A DNA stretch of 64,000 bases from Dehalococcoidia bacterium (GTDB lineage: Bacteria; Chloroflexota; Dehalococcoidia; Lucifugimonadales; Lucifugimonadaceae). Under the pieces are notes generated by a model. It was not told the DNA's origin and made no database searches. It worked only from the letters and a program-made list of their open reading frames with translations. Where the stretch lies: contig JAKUNJ010000004.1 in assembly GCA_022451965.1 (NCBI GenBank), positions 86,120-150,119 on the forward strand. Direction: 5' to 3'. The translations under genes and the position numbers were made by a program. Shown in pieces: positions 8,957 through 18,037 of this stretch; the first letter of the stretch is position 1; the number at the start of each line of letters is the position of its first letter.

Positions 8957-9551
8957 GAAAGTAAACCATCCTATTATATTGTCTTATATTTTCAAAAGCT
9001 TCTACTATTGCGAACTCATTAACTTTTGATTTATTTTTTCTAGCATCTGCAAGATGCTCCATTAGAAAATAAGCTTCAGCTTCACTTAGTTTTTGATACT
9101 CACCATGTCTCTTAAGAGTTTCATAGGTTACTCCTAATTCTACTAATATTTTATAGGACATTATTAATTTGATTATTGACTTTGGATGAAATAAATTCTC
9201 CTCTATGTTTTCTGGTTCAGATATTAATTTTTGAGATATTAATTCCTCGTAGAAGAATTTTGTTATGTTAGTGATACTGAATATCTCTTCTACTGTGAAT
9301 TTCTCTTTGATTTCGGTTGATATGGAATTAATTCTTTTTTTGATAAGTTTTAGAGGGAATCCTTCATTCTTTAAACTCTTAATTTCCTTTATTTTTTCTA
9401 TATGATTTTCACTAAAAACTGATCTTGTTTTTGATATTTTTTTAGGAGATTCTAATATCTTAGATCTTACATAATAATTAATTGCGGAAGAAGAGACTCC
9501 GGTAATCTTAGATATTTCACCGATAGAATATTCTGAATTATTTTTTTTCAT
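8949..9551 (-). CDS. MerR-family transcriptional regulator
   Basis: A 200-residue DNA-binding protein. The N-terminal winged HTH begins YSIGEISKITGVSSSAINYYV (about residues 8-28), followed by the second helix region around residues 40-70 (KIKEIKSLKNEGFPLKLIKK). The C-terminal 120 residues form a helical domain without the Cys clusters of metal-sensing MerR proteins, so a small-molecule or protein signal is more likely. It lies 18 bases below the MMPL exporter gene and overlaps the formyltransferase-like gene by 8 bases. It may regulate its own unit; this is inferred from position only. Confidence 0.82.
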   Translation of the reverse strand: MKKNNSEYSIGEISKITGVSSSAINYYVRSKILESPKKISKTRSVFSENHIEKIKEIKSLKNEGFPLKLIKKRINSISTEIKEKFTVEEIFSITNITKFFYEELISQKLISEPENIEENLFHPKSIIKLIMSYKILVELGVTYETLKRHGEYQKLSEAEAYFLMEHLADARKNKSKVNEFAIVEAFENIRQYNRMVYFHD

Positions 9552-9569
9552 AAAATAAATTTTACAATA

Positions 9570-12242
9570 TTATTTTTTTCTAGAAACTAAAACTAATAAG
9601 CTGGGAAGCACAAAAACTGAGGAAATTAGGGCTAAAAGAATCATAATTGCTGTTATTTGACCAAAGCTTGCAAAAAGAGGCATTGGAGCCATCCCCATAA
9701 TTGCAAAGCCAGCCATACTTGAAAGAGCCGAACCTAGTAAAGCTATTCCTGTGCCATTTAATGTTTTTCTCAAGGCAACCTCTTTACTATTCTTTCTAAT
9801 TTCTTCTCTAAATCTTTGAGTAATATGAATTGAAAAATCTATTCCCACACCAATTGAAATTGCTCCTATTGTTGCAGTTACAAAATTTAATGAGTACCCT
9901 CCAATATACATAATTCCATATAACCAACTCACTACTAATCCAATTGGTAAAGTTGTTATAAATGCGTACTTAATTGATCTAAAGGTTATAAATAAGACTA
10001 TAAAAGAAGCTAAGGCCGCTAAAGGAATAGATCTAAACAATGCATTAGTTCCACTTGAAAGTTCAACATCTCTTACAAATGGAGATCCTGTAATTCCAAA
10101 TTCAGAAAAATAATCTTTATCCTTCAAAATATCTAATTCTTTTTCTATTTCATTTCTGGCTAGGGTAGTTACTCCTTGGCTTGCAGAATCAGGAATTCCA
10201 ACTCTCAATACAGTGGAAAAATCATTTTCTGATTTTATTAATGCAAACTTAATTCTGTTTGGTGAAAAAATTGTTTCTAGGCTATCTGTCAGTAAACCAT
10301 TATCAATCAATTGATTAAAATACTCTTTTATTTTTGATTGATCGGTAGTGTCAATTCCTCCAAATTCTAGAAGGGATAAAATATTGGGTTCAATTAATAA
10401 AAGGTTTCCTTTAGTATCATGAGCCAAAAAATCTTTTTTATCTAAATTATTTACCAGTTTTTTAATGTCACTAATTGCCTCTGGTTTATCTAGAGAACCT
10501 TTTATATATATTAATCCTATTTCTCCTGTAGTATCTCCTAAATGATAATCCAATTTATCTAATCCTTTTACAAAATCAGATTGTGGGTTAAAAAAATCTG
10601 CCACTTCAAAGGAAGCTTCTAGCTTGAATGCTAAAAATGTTGTATAAATTGTAATCAAGGAAAAGAAGAGTACTGTAATTATCGGCTTTCCGCTGAAAAA
10701 AAGTATAATTGAACTAAAATAAGATTCAAATTTTTCAAAAAAACTTATTCTTAATTGTGGATTTTTATTTTTTGGCCTTTCTCCTCTTACGAAATATATA
10801 GGTGTAATCAAAAAGAATAATATATTTATCACTGCTAACAAAACACCTAATATTGGAGATAAAAGTAAAAATACAATCACTGACCCTCCTGCAGTTCCTG
10901 CTGAACCTAGAGATAAGAATAATCTAAACAATTTGTTACTAAAAATATTACTTTTATTGTCTAAAGATTCTATTCTAGACAGTAGAAATGGTGCATAAAT
11001 TCCAAGTACTATATACGCGGCAAAAGTTGCTACTCCTGCTGCAAGTCCAAAATGAACTATTGATTCTATACCTGCTGTAATATTTGATAAAAAAGCAATT
11101 GCATCACTTATAAACGCCAGAGTTAGTGCTGCCCCAACCCCTGTGAATGCTATTATAAATTTTCTATCGAAAGATATATCATTATTTTTTTCTTCTTGAT
11201 ATCTTCTTATAGCGTGAACTCCGAAGTCAACTCCAAGTGAAATCATGGCGATTGGAACTATCATGTCAGCAACTAAGCCCCCTTTAAGACCTAGTAAATA
11301 AGAAAATCCTTTTAGCCATATCATTAATATGGAAAGACCTATGCCTATTAAAACTACTGCCCAGTAAGATCTGAGAGAAAAGCCAACTACTGCAATGGCA
11401 GCAATTACTGTTAGTGTTATGAATAAAGCAGATGAAAATCCTTGTCTTTCTCCTTCTAAATTGACATCAATTGCTACTCCCCAAACATTTAGTTGAGGTA
11501 GTTCTTTTTTTAGTAATTCAAGTACTTTTGTATTAAATTTTTCTTTATCAATAGTAGCTTTATCTCCAGATAGAGCTACTCTTTGAGATCCTCCTCCTAA
11601 AGATTCATTGTCAGCTAAAACAGCAATAGTTATTGCTGGAGAAGTCCACCAGTCTATTTCTTTTCCGTTTATGTTTCTTTTTGAGATGCTAGAGTGAACA
11701 CTTATGTTTCTTCCTACTTCAGTGAAGTCATCATTACCTAAAATTACAGAAAGAACTTCTTTCACTTCTTCATTACTTGCTTCACTCAATGACTTATTGA
11801 AATTTGGATTATTGTTCAAAATTTCATTTACTATATCAGCAATAGTTAGTAATCCATTCACACTAGTACCAGTCTCAGAATCAATGTAAGAGAATAAATG
11901 TTCCTTTGGAGATATAGTTTCGGGAGAAAGTTTTTTATTAATATCTTCCTTTCTCAGTTTATTTTCTGCCAGATATATGTTTAATAAGTTATCTTTGGAA
12001 AGAATATCATCTCCATTTTTACTTTCTAAAATAAAAAAAGCAAAATGTGCCTCATCTGAAAATTCAAGTGAAATCTTTTTATCTAGATCTATAATTGGAT
12101 CATTGGGAGATGTTGAAGCATCTCCTCTATAAGGTATAAACAAGTATGATAAAATTAGTCCAATTGTAGTAAAAATGAATAACAAAAATATTTTTGTCGG
12201 ATTTTCTACAAAGAATTTAGATATGCTTTCATAAATATTCAT
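9570..12242 (-). CDS. MMPL/RND-superfamily exporter (HAE3-like)
   Basis: An 890-residue integral membrane protein with the duplicated RND architecture. It has TM1 near residues 15-35, a large extracytoplasmic loop, TM2-6 ending near residue 425, then TM7 (about 515-540), a second loop, and TM8-12 to the C terminus. Each half carries the MMPL signature after the third helix: D-F-G-V-H-A..R.Y.EE and D-F-S-I-H-I..R.FREE. Such proteins export lipids, hopanoids or hydrophobic compounds using the proton gradient. No periplasmic adaptor or outer-membrane channel gene adjoins it. It heads the six-gene minus-strand run and is divergent from an MFS gene. Confidence 0.87.
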   Translation of the reverse strand: MNIYESISKFFVENPTKIFLLFIFTTIGLILSYLFIPYRGDASTSPNDPIIDLDKKISLEFSDEAHFAFFILESKNGDDILSKDNLLNIYLAENKLRKEDINKKLSPETISPKEHLFSYIDSETGTSVNGLLTIADIVNEILNNNPNFNKSLSEASNEEVKEVLSVILGNDDFTEVGRNISVHSSISKRNINGKEIDWWTSPAITIAVLADNESLGGGSQRVALSGDKATIDKEKFNTKVLELLKKELPQLNVWGVAIDVNLEGERQGFSSALFITLTVIAAIAVVGFSLRSYWAVVLIGIGLSILMIWLKGFSYLLGLKGGLVADMIVPIAMISLGVDFGVHAIRRYQEEKNNDISFDRKFIIAFTGVGAALTLAFISDAIAFLSNITAGIESIVHFGLAAGVATFAAYIVLGIYAPFLLSRIESLDNKSNIFSNKLFRLFLSLGSAGTAGGSVIVFLLLSPILGVLLAVINILFFLITPIYFVRGERPKNKNPQLRISFFEKFESYFSSIILFFSGKPIITVLFFSLITIYTTFLAFKLEASFEVADFFNPQSDFVKGLDKLDYHLGDTTGEIGLIYIKGSLDKPEAISDIKKLVNNLDKKDFLAHDTKGNLLLIEPNILSLLEFGGIDTTDQSKIKEYFNQLIDNGLLTDSLETIFSPNRIKFALIKSENDFSTVLRVGIPDSASQGVTTLARNEIEKELDILKDKDYFSEFGITGSPFVRDVELSSGTNALFRSIPLAALASFIVLFITFRSIKYAFITTLPIGLVVSWLYGIMYIGGYSLNFVTATIGAISIGVGIDFSIHITQRFREEIRKNSKEVALRKTLNGTGIALLGSALSSMAGFAIMGMAPMPLFASFGQITAIMILLALISSVFVLPSLLVLVSRKK

Positions 12243-12247
12243 AAGCC

Positions 12248-12271
12248 TATTCTAAGTATACTCTAGGAATA
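12248..12271. promoter_or_regulatory. Imperfect inverted repeat in divergent promoter
   Basis: The 65-base gap between the MMPL exporter and the MFS gene contains TATTC...GAATA arms around a central GTATAC-like core, with 9 of 12 pairs matching. It could be an operator for a divergent regulator such as the MerR protein of the same unit (MerR sites sit between -35 and -10). The symmetry is imperfect, so this is a weak call. Confidence 0.2.
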
Positions 12272-12307
12272 ATTTAGATAAATTACTAAAATGTTAATTA
12301 TATTGTC

Positions 12308-13567
12308 ATGAAAAAATTACCAAAAATTTATTATGGGTGGTTAATAGTTATTGCCCTTTTTTTATCTATGGCACTTGGCATTGGCACTAGACAAGGATTT
12401 GGAATTTTTGTTGATTTATGGGAGTCAGAATGGGAAACTAATGTATCATCAATAAGCTTAGCGGCAAGTATTGGGTGGTTAGTTAATGGCTTGGCTGCTC
12501 CCATTATTGGTCAATTGTCCGATAAATATGGCCCTAAAATTATTCTTATATTTTCAGCCATAATAATATCTTTGTCTTCTATTTTAGTAGCAACATCATT
12601 TAATGTGATAACTTTATCTATTTATTATGGATTTCTTATTTCATTTGCAACAGCTACTGGAGGTCCAGTAGGAATCCTTTTATCAAAATGGTTTGCAAAA
12701 AAAAGAGGAGTTGCTATGGGTGCAGTAATGGCAGGAGGATCTATAGGAAGTTTATTTTTCATCCCATTATTAACTTTTATAACTCTAAACTATAGTTGGC
12801 AATTAGCATGGATCATAATGGGGCTATTTGGATTAATTTTTGTAGTTCCATTATTTATTATTGTTCTTAAGAATGATCCAAGAGAGTTAGATAATGAAAT
12901 ATTAATATCAGATAACTTAGATTCAGATATAGACGAAAATGGTCCACTATGGGTGGATAATTGGTCTGCAGCATATAATTCAAAACCAATGTGGCAACTT
13001 TCTATAGGATATTTTGTTTGTGGCATTACCACAGCATCTATTTCTGTTCATTTTATAAACTGGGCAATTTCTGAAAACATATCTGCTTCAGAAGCAGCAT
13101 TCTCCTTTGGAGTTTTAAGCGCGGTTAATGGAATTTCTGTATTTTGTTCTGGATATTTTTCAGATATGTTTCAAAGAAGATATATTTTAGCGATGGTGTA
13201 CTTTGTTAGAGGCTTAGCTTTCTTATGTTTATTGCTACTTTCTGGACAAATTGCATTGTGGGCTTTTGCCATCATAGGAGGAATGTCTTGGTTAGCTACT
13301 GTTCCATTAACTACTGCATTAACATCTGAAATTTATGGTTACAAAAAGTTAGGCTCATTAGTAGGACTAATAAATATGTCTCATCAAATAGGAGGAGCTG
13401 GATCTGTTATTTTATTTGGAATGGCTTATGATTATTACGGCGATTATGATTTAGGCCTTTGGGTGGGAGTAATTTCATTAATAATAGCAACGATTGCATC
13501 ATTTACTATAAGAGAAAAGAAGTTTTCTTCTAGATTCTATAATAAAATTTCTGAGAACATCGTCTAA
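12308..13567 (+). CDS. MFS transporter
   Basis: 419 residues with twelve predicted membrane helices in two halves, split by a hydrophilic loop near residues 195-225. The helix 2-3 loop reads GQLSDKYGPK, the MFS motif A (G-x3-D-x2-G). The second-half counterpart is SGYFSDMFQRR. It begins with KIYYGWLIV, common in the monocarboxylate/oxalate-formate-antiporter-like MFS group, so an organic acid is a reasonable guess. It is divergent from the MMPL exporter. Its TAA stop overlaps the ATG of the next small gene (TAATG), so the two are translationally coupled. Confidence 0.85.
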   Translation: MKKLPKIYYGWLIVIALFLSMALGIGTRQGFGIFVDLWESEWETNVSSISLAASIGWLVNGLAAPIIGQLSDKYGPKIILIFSAIIISLSSILVATSFNVITLSIYYGFLISFATATGGPVGILLSKWFAKKRGVAMGAVMAGGSIGSLFFIPLLTFITLNYSWQLAWIIMGLFGLIFVVPLFIIVLKNDPRELDNEILISDNLDSDIDENGPLWVDNWSAAYNSKPMWQLSIGYFVCGITTASISVHFINWAISENISASEAAFSFGVLSAVNGISVFCSGYFSDMFQRRYILAMVYFVRGLAFLCLLLLSGQIALWAFAIIGGMSWLATVPLTTALTSEIYGYKKLGSLVGLINMSHQIGGAGSVILFGMAYDYYGDYDLGLWVGVISLIIATIASFTIREKKFSSRFYNKISENIV

Positions 13568-13767
13568 TGTTTTTAGAAATTAAGGGGCAACAATCTATTA
13601 GGAATCATCATGGTGATTCTATTAATCCTGAATTTGCAGAGTGGGTAGTGGATTTTATTTCAAGCTTTTCAAATAACTTTTGGATATCAGTATTTACAAT
13701 TGGATTCTTAATTATTTTTATTTTATTTATATCCATTTTGGTGATTTCAAAAAAAAATAGGCGGTAA
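13567..13767 (+). CDS. Small single-pass membrane protein
   Basis: A 66-residue protein with a polar N-terminal half and one strong membrane helix (about residues 38-60, WISVFTIGFLIIFILF) followed by a basic KKNRR tail. This predicts a cytoplasmic C terminus. Its start codon overlaps the MFS stop (TAATG). Such coupling suggests a companion subunit or stabiliser of the transporter, but no family is recognised. Confidence 0.6.
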   Translation: MFLEIKGQQSIRNHHGDSINPEFAEWVVDFISSFSNNFWISVFTIGFLIIFILFISILVISKKNRR

Positions 13768-13774
13768 AAATAGA

Positions 13775-14440
13775 CTATGAATCTTTTTTACTTTTTGAAA
13801 TTACTCTAATCAATCTTCTTAATGTTATAGTCCAACCAATTAATGCACTTAATGCTATAGAAAGCGGTTCTCCAGGTACCCCTTTTCTCCAGTCTTCAAC
13901 CTCTTTTATTGAATCAAACAAAATAAATTTATATAGTTCTTCAATTGATCCAACAAGGGCAACGATAGTTATTAAGCCAAAAAATATTGTACCGGCAAAT
14001 ACAAGCATCTTGAAAATTATATCTGTAGATGGATCTTGTTTCATATTAGATTCATTTTTAGATTGCAATCTTGCATGAACTAGAAAAATTATTCCACTTA
14101 TTATTGCAGTCGTTATTCCTGTAAATAAGCTAGCTTCAACACTTCCATTAAACATCTGAACCATTGTTTCACTATCGTTTGAGCTATACGATTCTATTTG
14201 AAAGCTAAAGCTATTTCCAAAAACTGTTGCAAATATTCCTTGGAGAATCCTAGAAATTCCTGCTAAGCAAAAAACCCCTCCTGAAATTAATCTCACAAAA
14301 TAGAAATAGCCATTTAATGAGATATCGAAACTAATCTTAACTCCAGTGTTTTTAAAAGCATAACCAATTAAGAAAATTATTCCACTTACTATTAATATTG
14401 CAAAAAGAATCCCTATTGCAACTCCAATAAAATCAAACAT
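13775..14440 (-). CDS. Multi-pass membrane protein, unknown function
   Basis: 221 residues with about five hydrophobic helices (residues 5-25, 47-70, 95-118, 130-155, 185-205) and a basic C-terminal end (RRLIRVISKSKKDS). The order and the RKGVPGEPLS turn before the last helix resemble predicted membrane proteins annotated as DUF5671-like, but that match is only an impression. It converges on the small TM gene with a 7-base gap and is divergent from the next small gene. No catalytic motif is visible. Confidence 0.6.
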   Translation of the reverse strand: MFDFIGVAIGILFAILIVSGIIFLIGYAFKNTGVKISFDISLNGYFYFVRLISGGVFCLAGISRILQGIFATVFGNSFSFQIESYSSNDSETMVQMFNGSVEASLFTGITTAIISGIIFLVHARLQSKNESNMKQDPSTDIIFKMLVFAGTIFFGLITIVALVGSIEELYKFILFDSIKEVEDWRKGVPGEPLSIALSALIGWTITLRRLIRVISKSKKDS

Positions 14441-14541
14441 TTATCCTCCATTTAATTGAGTTATGTTATCGAAAGTTTATACTAAGAGGTAATTAATTTG
14501 AATTGAGATATAATTGTTTTTATTATAGTTTAAGATGGCTA

Positions 14542-14733
14542 ATGAAAAAAAATATTAAAGTTTTAGAAGATAAAAACAGGGTTATTGATCCTTGGGAAGA
14601 CTACATAAATCATAATTATGAAAATTTGAGTACCTTTCAAAAAATTCTAAGACCCATAATAATATTTTCTATTGCAACTTTTGTATTAATTTTTATAATA
14701 GGTTTCCTTTTAGTTAAAACTGGTCAATGGTGA
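14542..14733 (+). CDS. Small single-pass membrane protein
   Basis: 63 residues from the ATG at 14542. The same frame also offers a TTG at 14503 behind an AGAGG that lies rather far upstream. The N-terminal 35 residues are polar and charged (KKNIKVLEDKNRVIDPWEDY). One helix follows (residues 40-58, IIIFSIATFVLIFIIGFLL), then a short KTGQW tail. No family is recognised. The TGA stop at 14731-14733 is embedded in a GGTGAG that could serve as Shine-Dalgarno for the cation-exchanger frame that follows. Confidence 0.5.
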   Translation: MKKNIKVLEDKNRVIDPWEDYINHNYENLSTFQKILRPIIIFSIATFVLIFIIGFLLVKTGQW

Positions 14734-14833
14734 GCAAATCATAGATATCTTAACTCTGAATATAATAATTTTTCTTTTTAGTGCCTTAGCTACGGTAGTA
14801 TTTGGATCATATTTAGCGAAATATGGTGATGTA

Positions 14834-15718
14834 TTGGCTTCTATTACTGGATTAGGAAGATTATTCGTTGGAAGTATACTTGTAGCTTTGGCTACTTCTT
14901 TACCTGAACTTTCTGCTAATATTTCTGCTGTATTACTTGATCCACCAAATCCGGCACTTGCCTTAGGAGATATTTTAGGATCAAATATGGTAAATATGCT
15001 AATATTCGGTGCAGTAGCTCTATTTTTTGGTGGTAAAACTGTTATTGATCAAATTTCTAGCAGTCAAATTTACTTGGCATCTTTATCAATTTTTATGACT
15101 ATAGTTGTTCTTATTGTTGCATTCATTAACTTTTCTTACTCATTTTTCAATATTGGATTATCCTCACTTATAATTATTGTCTTTTATGTAATAGGATTAA
15201 GGGTTACTTACAGTTTGAAACCGCAAGAAGAAGATGAAGAAGATGATTCTGGAATTTCTACTATGAAGGCTTGGACTTACTTTATTTTGATTTCAATAGG
15301 AGTTATATTTTCAGGATATTTCCTGGCTTATAGTGTAGATAACATATCTCATGAAACAGGAGTTGCCTCAAGTACACTTGGAATCATTGTTTCTTCACTA
15401 GTTACATCAATGCCTGAAGCATCATCTTTTATTGCCTCAGTTAGACTAAAGGCTGCGGATCTAGGCGTTGCTGGATTATTTGGCAGTTGTGTATTTAATG
15501 TAACTATAATTTTCTATACAGATATATTCTATTCAGGAAATATTGTGCAACAGTTTGAAAATTCTCACATCATAGCTACTATCACTGGATTGTTACTTAT
15601 TTCTCTAGCAGGTCTTACAGTTTTCCTCAAATCAAGAGCTAAGGGCCTGATAATAAACTCTACACTTTTTTCTATAGTTTTGGTTTATGCAGTTGGAATA
15701 ATGCTAATAACTACTTAG
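14834..15718 (+). CDS. Sodium/calcium exchanger (CaCA) family membrane protein
   Basis: Both alpha-repeats of the CaCA family are clear. Repeat 1 has GSILVALATSLPEL followed by LALGDILGSNMVNML. Repeat 2 has TLGIIVSSLVTSMPEA followed by GVAGLFGSCVFN. The glutamates of each TS-x-PE are the ion-binding acids. A charged loop (QEEDEEDD) separates the halves. The first in-frame standard start is TTG at 14834, but the open frame runs back to 14714. It encodes a convincing extra helix (IIIFLFSALATVVFGSYLA) matching the missing first TM. Translation therefore probably begins near 14738-14756 at a non-canonical codon, after the GGTGAG at 14729-14734. The stop shares four bases with the convergent dehydrogenase. 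Confidence 0.82.
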   Translation: MASITGLGRLFVGSILVALATSLPELSANISAVLLDPPNPALALGDILGSNMVNMLIFGAVALFFGGKTVIDQISSSQIYLASLSIFMTIVVLIVAFINFSYSFFNIGLSSLIIIVFYVIGLRVTYSLKPQEEDEEDDSGISTMKAWTYFILISIGVIFSGYFLAYSVDNISHETGVASSTLGIIVSSLVTSMPEASSFIASVRLKAADLGVAGLFGSCVFNVTIIFYTDIFYSGNIVQQFENSHIIATITGLLLISLAGLTVFLKSRAKGLIINSTLFSIVLVYAVGIMLITT

Positions 15719-16818
15719 ATAGTAAAATCAATAATTCCTCTTCCATCTTTTCCAGATTCTAAGTCTTCATAAGCTTCATTGATTTTTTCAAGGGGATATT
15801 TTCTTTCTATAACTGAATTTATGTCAATTTTTCCTGATCTGTAAAAATCAATTATTCTTTCAAAGGTAACATGAGGGGATACAGAGCCATAATATGATCC
15901 TAATAAAGTTTTATGATCCCTTACCAAGTCTACTAGATCAATATTTGCCTTCGCTCCAATAGGAGCTAATCCAATAAGAACTCCAGTTCCTCCTTTTTTT
16001 AATGATCCCATCATTTGTTCAGTTGTAATAGGGCTTCCAAATGCATCAAATCCAAAATCTACTCCTTGACCATTAGTTAGTTCTAAAATTTTATCAACAG
16101 CATTTTCATTTTTTGAATTTATAGTATGAGTAGCGCCAAATTTATAGCTAAACTCTAGTTTGCTATCCAAAATATCAACAGCTATAATTTTCGAGGAATT
16201 CATCAAACTTCCACCTAAGATACTATTAAGTCCTACTCCTCCTGTTCCAAAAACTGCAATAGTAGCTCCAGGGAAAATATCTTTTTGATTTATTACTCCA
16301 CCAATACCTGTTGTTACAGAACAACCGATTAAGCATGCAACCTCTATTGGTACATCATCATCAATTTTATAACATGCATTTTCAGGAATAATTATTTCTT
16401 CTGCAAAGACACCTAATTTTGCCATTTGATGAATATCATTATTATCTTCATCAGTTAGTCTGAAGGTTCCATCATATTGTTTCGTACCAGTTAGTCTATT
16501 TGTGTCGCATAAATTACCTAAGCCTGTTCTGCATGACACACAAGAGCCACAACTAGCAACAAAAGATAAAATACATCTATCTCCTTTGGTTACAGATTGA
16601 ACATTTTCTCCTATATCTTCAACTATTCCTGCTCCTTCGTGACCAACTACTATAGGCATAGGAAAAGCAGTTTCCCCTTTCATAATATGGTGATCAGATG
16701 CACAAACTCCTGCAGCCAACATCTTAACTTTTACTTCATTACTTTTAGGAGATTCTTGATTTAGATCTTTGATAAGCATAGGCTTATTTGCTTCGTATAA
16801 AACTGCAGCTTTTACCAT
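15715..16818 (-). CDS. Zinc-dependent alcohol dehydrogenase (MDR superfamily)
   Basis: A 367-residue medium-chain dehydrogenase. The catalytic zinc site is visible as Cys in GVCASD (about residue 38) and the GHEGAG motif. The structural zinc lobe is C-G-S-C-x2-C-x7-C (CGSCVSCRTGLGNLC). The NAD-binding loop is FGTGGVGLNSI, with GCSVTTGIG before it. The class-III-like layout suggests oxidation of an alcohol or aldehyde-adduct with NAD. It is the third gene after an enolase-superfamily dehydratase and an MFS carrier, so it may act on an intermediate of sugar-acid breakdown. It is 10 bases from the MFS gene. Confidence 0.88.
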   Translation of the reverse strand: MVKAAVLYEANKPMLIKDLNQESPKSNEVKVKMLAAGVCASDHHIMKGETAFPMPIVVGHEGAGIVEDIGENVQSVTKGDRCILSFVASCGSCVSCRTGLGNLCDTNRLTGTKQYDGTFRLTDEDNNDIHQMAKLGVFAEEIIIPENACYKIDDDVPIEVACLIGCSVTTGIGGVINQKDIFPGATIAVFGTGGVGLNSILGGSLMNSSKIIAVDILDSKLEFSYKFGATHTINSKNENAVDKILELTNGQGVDFGFDAFGSPITTEQMMGSLKKGGTGVLIGLAPIGAKANIDLVDLVRDHKTLLGSYYGSVSPHVTFERIIDFYRSGKIDINSVIERKYPLEKINEAYEDLESGKDGRGIIDFTI

Positions 16819-16828
16819 TAATACTTCC

Positions 16829-18037
16829 TTATTTTTCTTTTATTTTCACGAAAATAAAACTTAAAATTGCAATAACTAAGAGTAATTCTACTATATTGAA
16901 TGCAATATTATAAGATTGATATTTATCAAAAATAATTCCTGAAAAAATTGGTCCTATAATAATAGGTATTGCAATAGGAAAATTTAGAGCACCAAATATA
17001 GAGGAGTATCTCTTTAGACCAAATAATTCTGTTGTAACAGCAGGACCTAGTACTCCCATGGCACCTATTCCAAAACCCATAAATGAAGATCCAATCCACA
17101 ATAAGATTTCATTATTAGAAAGAACAAATTGAATCCCTATCATTTGGAAAATTACAACAATTATAAAAATAAATCTAGAAGGTATATAGTCACTTAAATA
17201 ACCACTTATAAGCTTACTTAGAACAGCAAAAATTCCAAAAGCAGACATCATAGATGATGCTAATGTTGTACTAATTCCTTGTGAAACAAAATGTGGCACT
17301 AATTGAATAACTACGGTTGTTCTAGCAAATTGTTGTAATGTTAATCCAATAGCTAAAAACCAAAAAGCATTTGTTTTCATAGCTTCTGATAATTCAAAAT
17401 CAGATTTATTATTTACAGATTTATATTTACTCGAAGATTTATCAGAAAAATCTAAATTTTTATCATCTCTTATAAATATTATTACAAGAATTAAGACTAT
17501 AAAGGTTGAAGCTCCTAGAACATAAAAGGCAGATCGCCATCCTGAAGAAAGAATTAGGAAAGTAGCTATTGGAACAGAAATAACCGCTGAAAAATTATTT
17601 CCAGCCATAGTAAATCCAATCATTCTACCTCGAATTTTAGGGAACCAAAGTCCCATTAGTTTTCCAAGCGGAAGTTGAGTTGCACCAGGTATCCCGACAT
17701 AAAGCAAAATACTAGATAAATAAAGTTGCCATAATTCGTTCATTGAACCTCTTATAAAGAATCCAATGCTGATTATTAGTAGAGAATAAGCCATGATTTT
17801 CATAGATCCAAATCTATCCAAAAATCTACCTGCAAAAGGAGCAATAAAAGAACTAGCTATTCCTAGAGAAAGAGATAAATTTATTTCTGTTCTTGACCAT
17901 CCAAATTCTTCTTCTAGAGGAATAACAAATGCTTGAAAAGCATATTGAATCAAACCTATTGAAGTACCTACTGATAGAAATGTTGTGGTTGCAATATACC
18001 ATCTTCTATACTGTGGTTTGAGTATCGATAGACTCAT
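16829..18037 (-). CDS. MFS transporter, sugar-acid locus
   Basis: 402 residues and twelve helices. The motif A equivalent is APFAGRFLDRFGSMK in the N half and SGYLSDYIPSR in the C half. The central loop around residues 190-220 is hydrophilic. It overlaps the upstream enolase-superfamily gene by 4 bases (ATGA) and is followed after 10 bases by the zinc dehydrogenase. A role in taking up the acid sugar or organic acid used by these enzymes is likely but inferred from position. Length and layout are normal for the family. Confidence 0.85.
   Translation of the reverse strand: MSLSILKPQYRRWYIATTTFLSVGTSIGLIQYAFQAFVIPLEEEFGWSRTEINLSLSLGIASSFIAPFAGRFLDRFGSMKIMAYSLLIISIGFFIRGSMNELWQLYLSSILLYVGIPGATQLPLGKLMGLWFPKIRGRMIGFTMAGNNFSAVISVPIATFLILSSGWRSAFYVLGASTFIVLILVIIFIRDDKNLDFSDKSSSKYKSVNNKSDFELSEAMKTNAFWFLAIGLTLQQFARTTVVIQLVPHFVSQGISTTLASSMMSAFGIFAVLSKLISGYLSDYIPSRFIFIIVVIFQMIGIQFVLSNNEILLWIGSSFMGFGIGAMGVLGPAVTTELFGLKRYSSIFGALNFPIAIPIIIGPIFSGIIFDKYQSYNIAFNIVELLLVIAILSFIFVKIKEK

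Noticed and set aside
6679..9551. RiPP/microcin biosynthesis cluster around TldD/TldE
   Set aside because: I searched the gaps and overlaps for a short precursor peptide or a modifying enzyme (YcaO, radical SAM). None was found; overlaps leave no room, so the idea stays untested.
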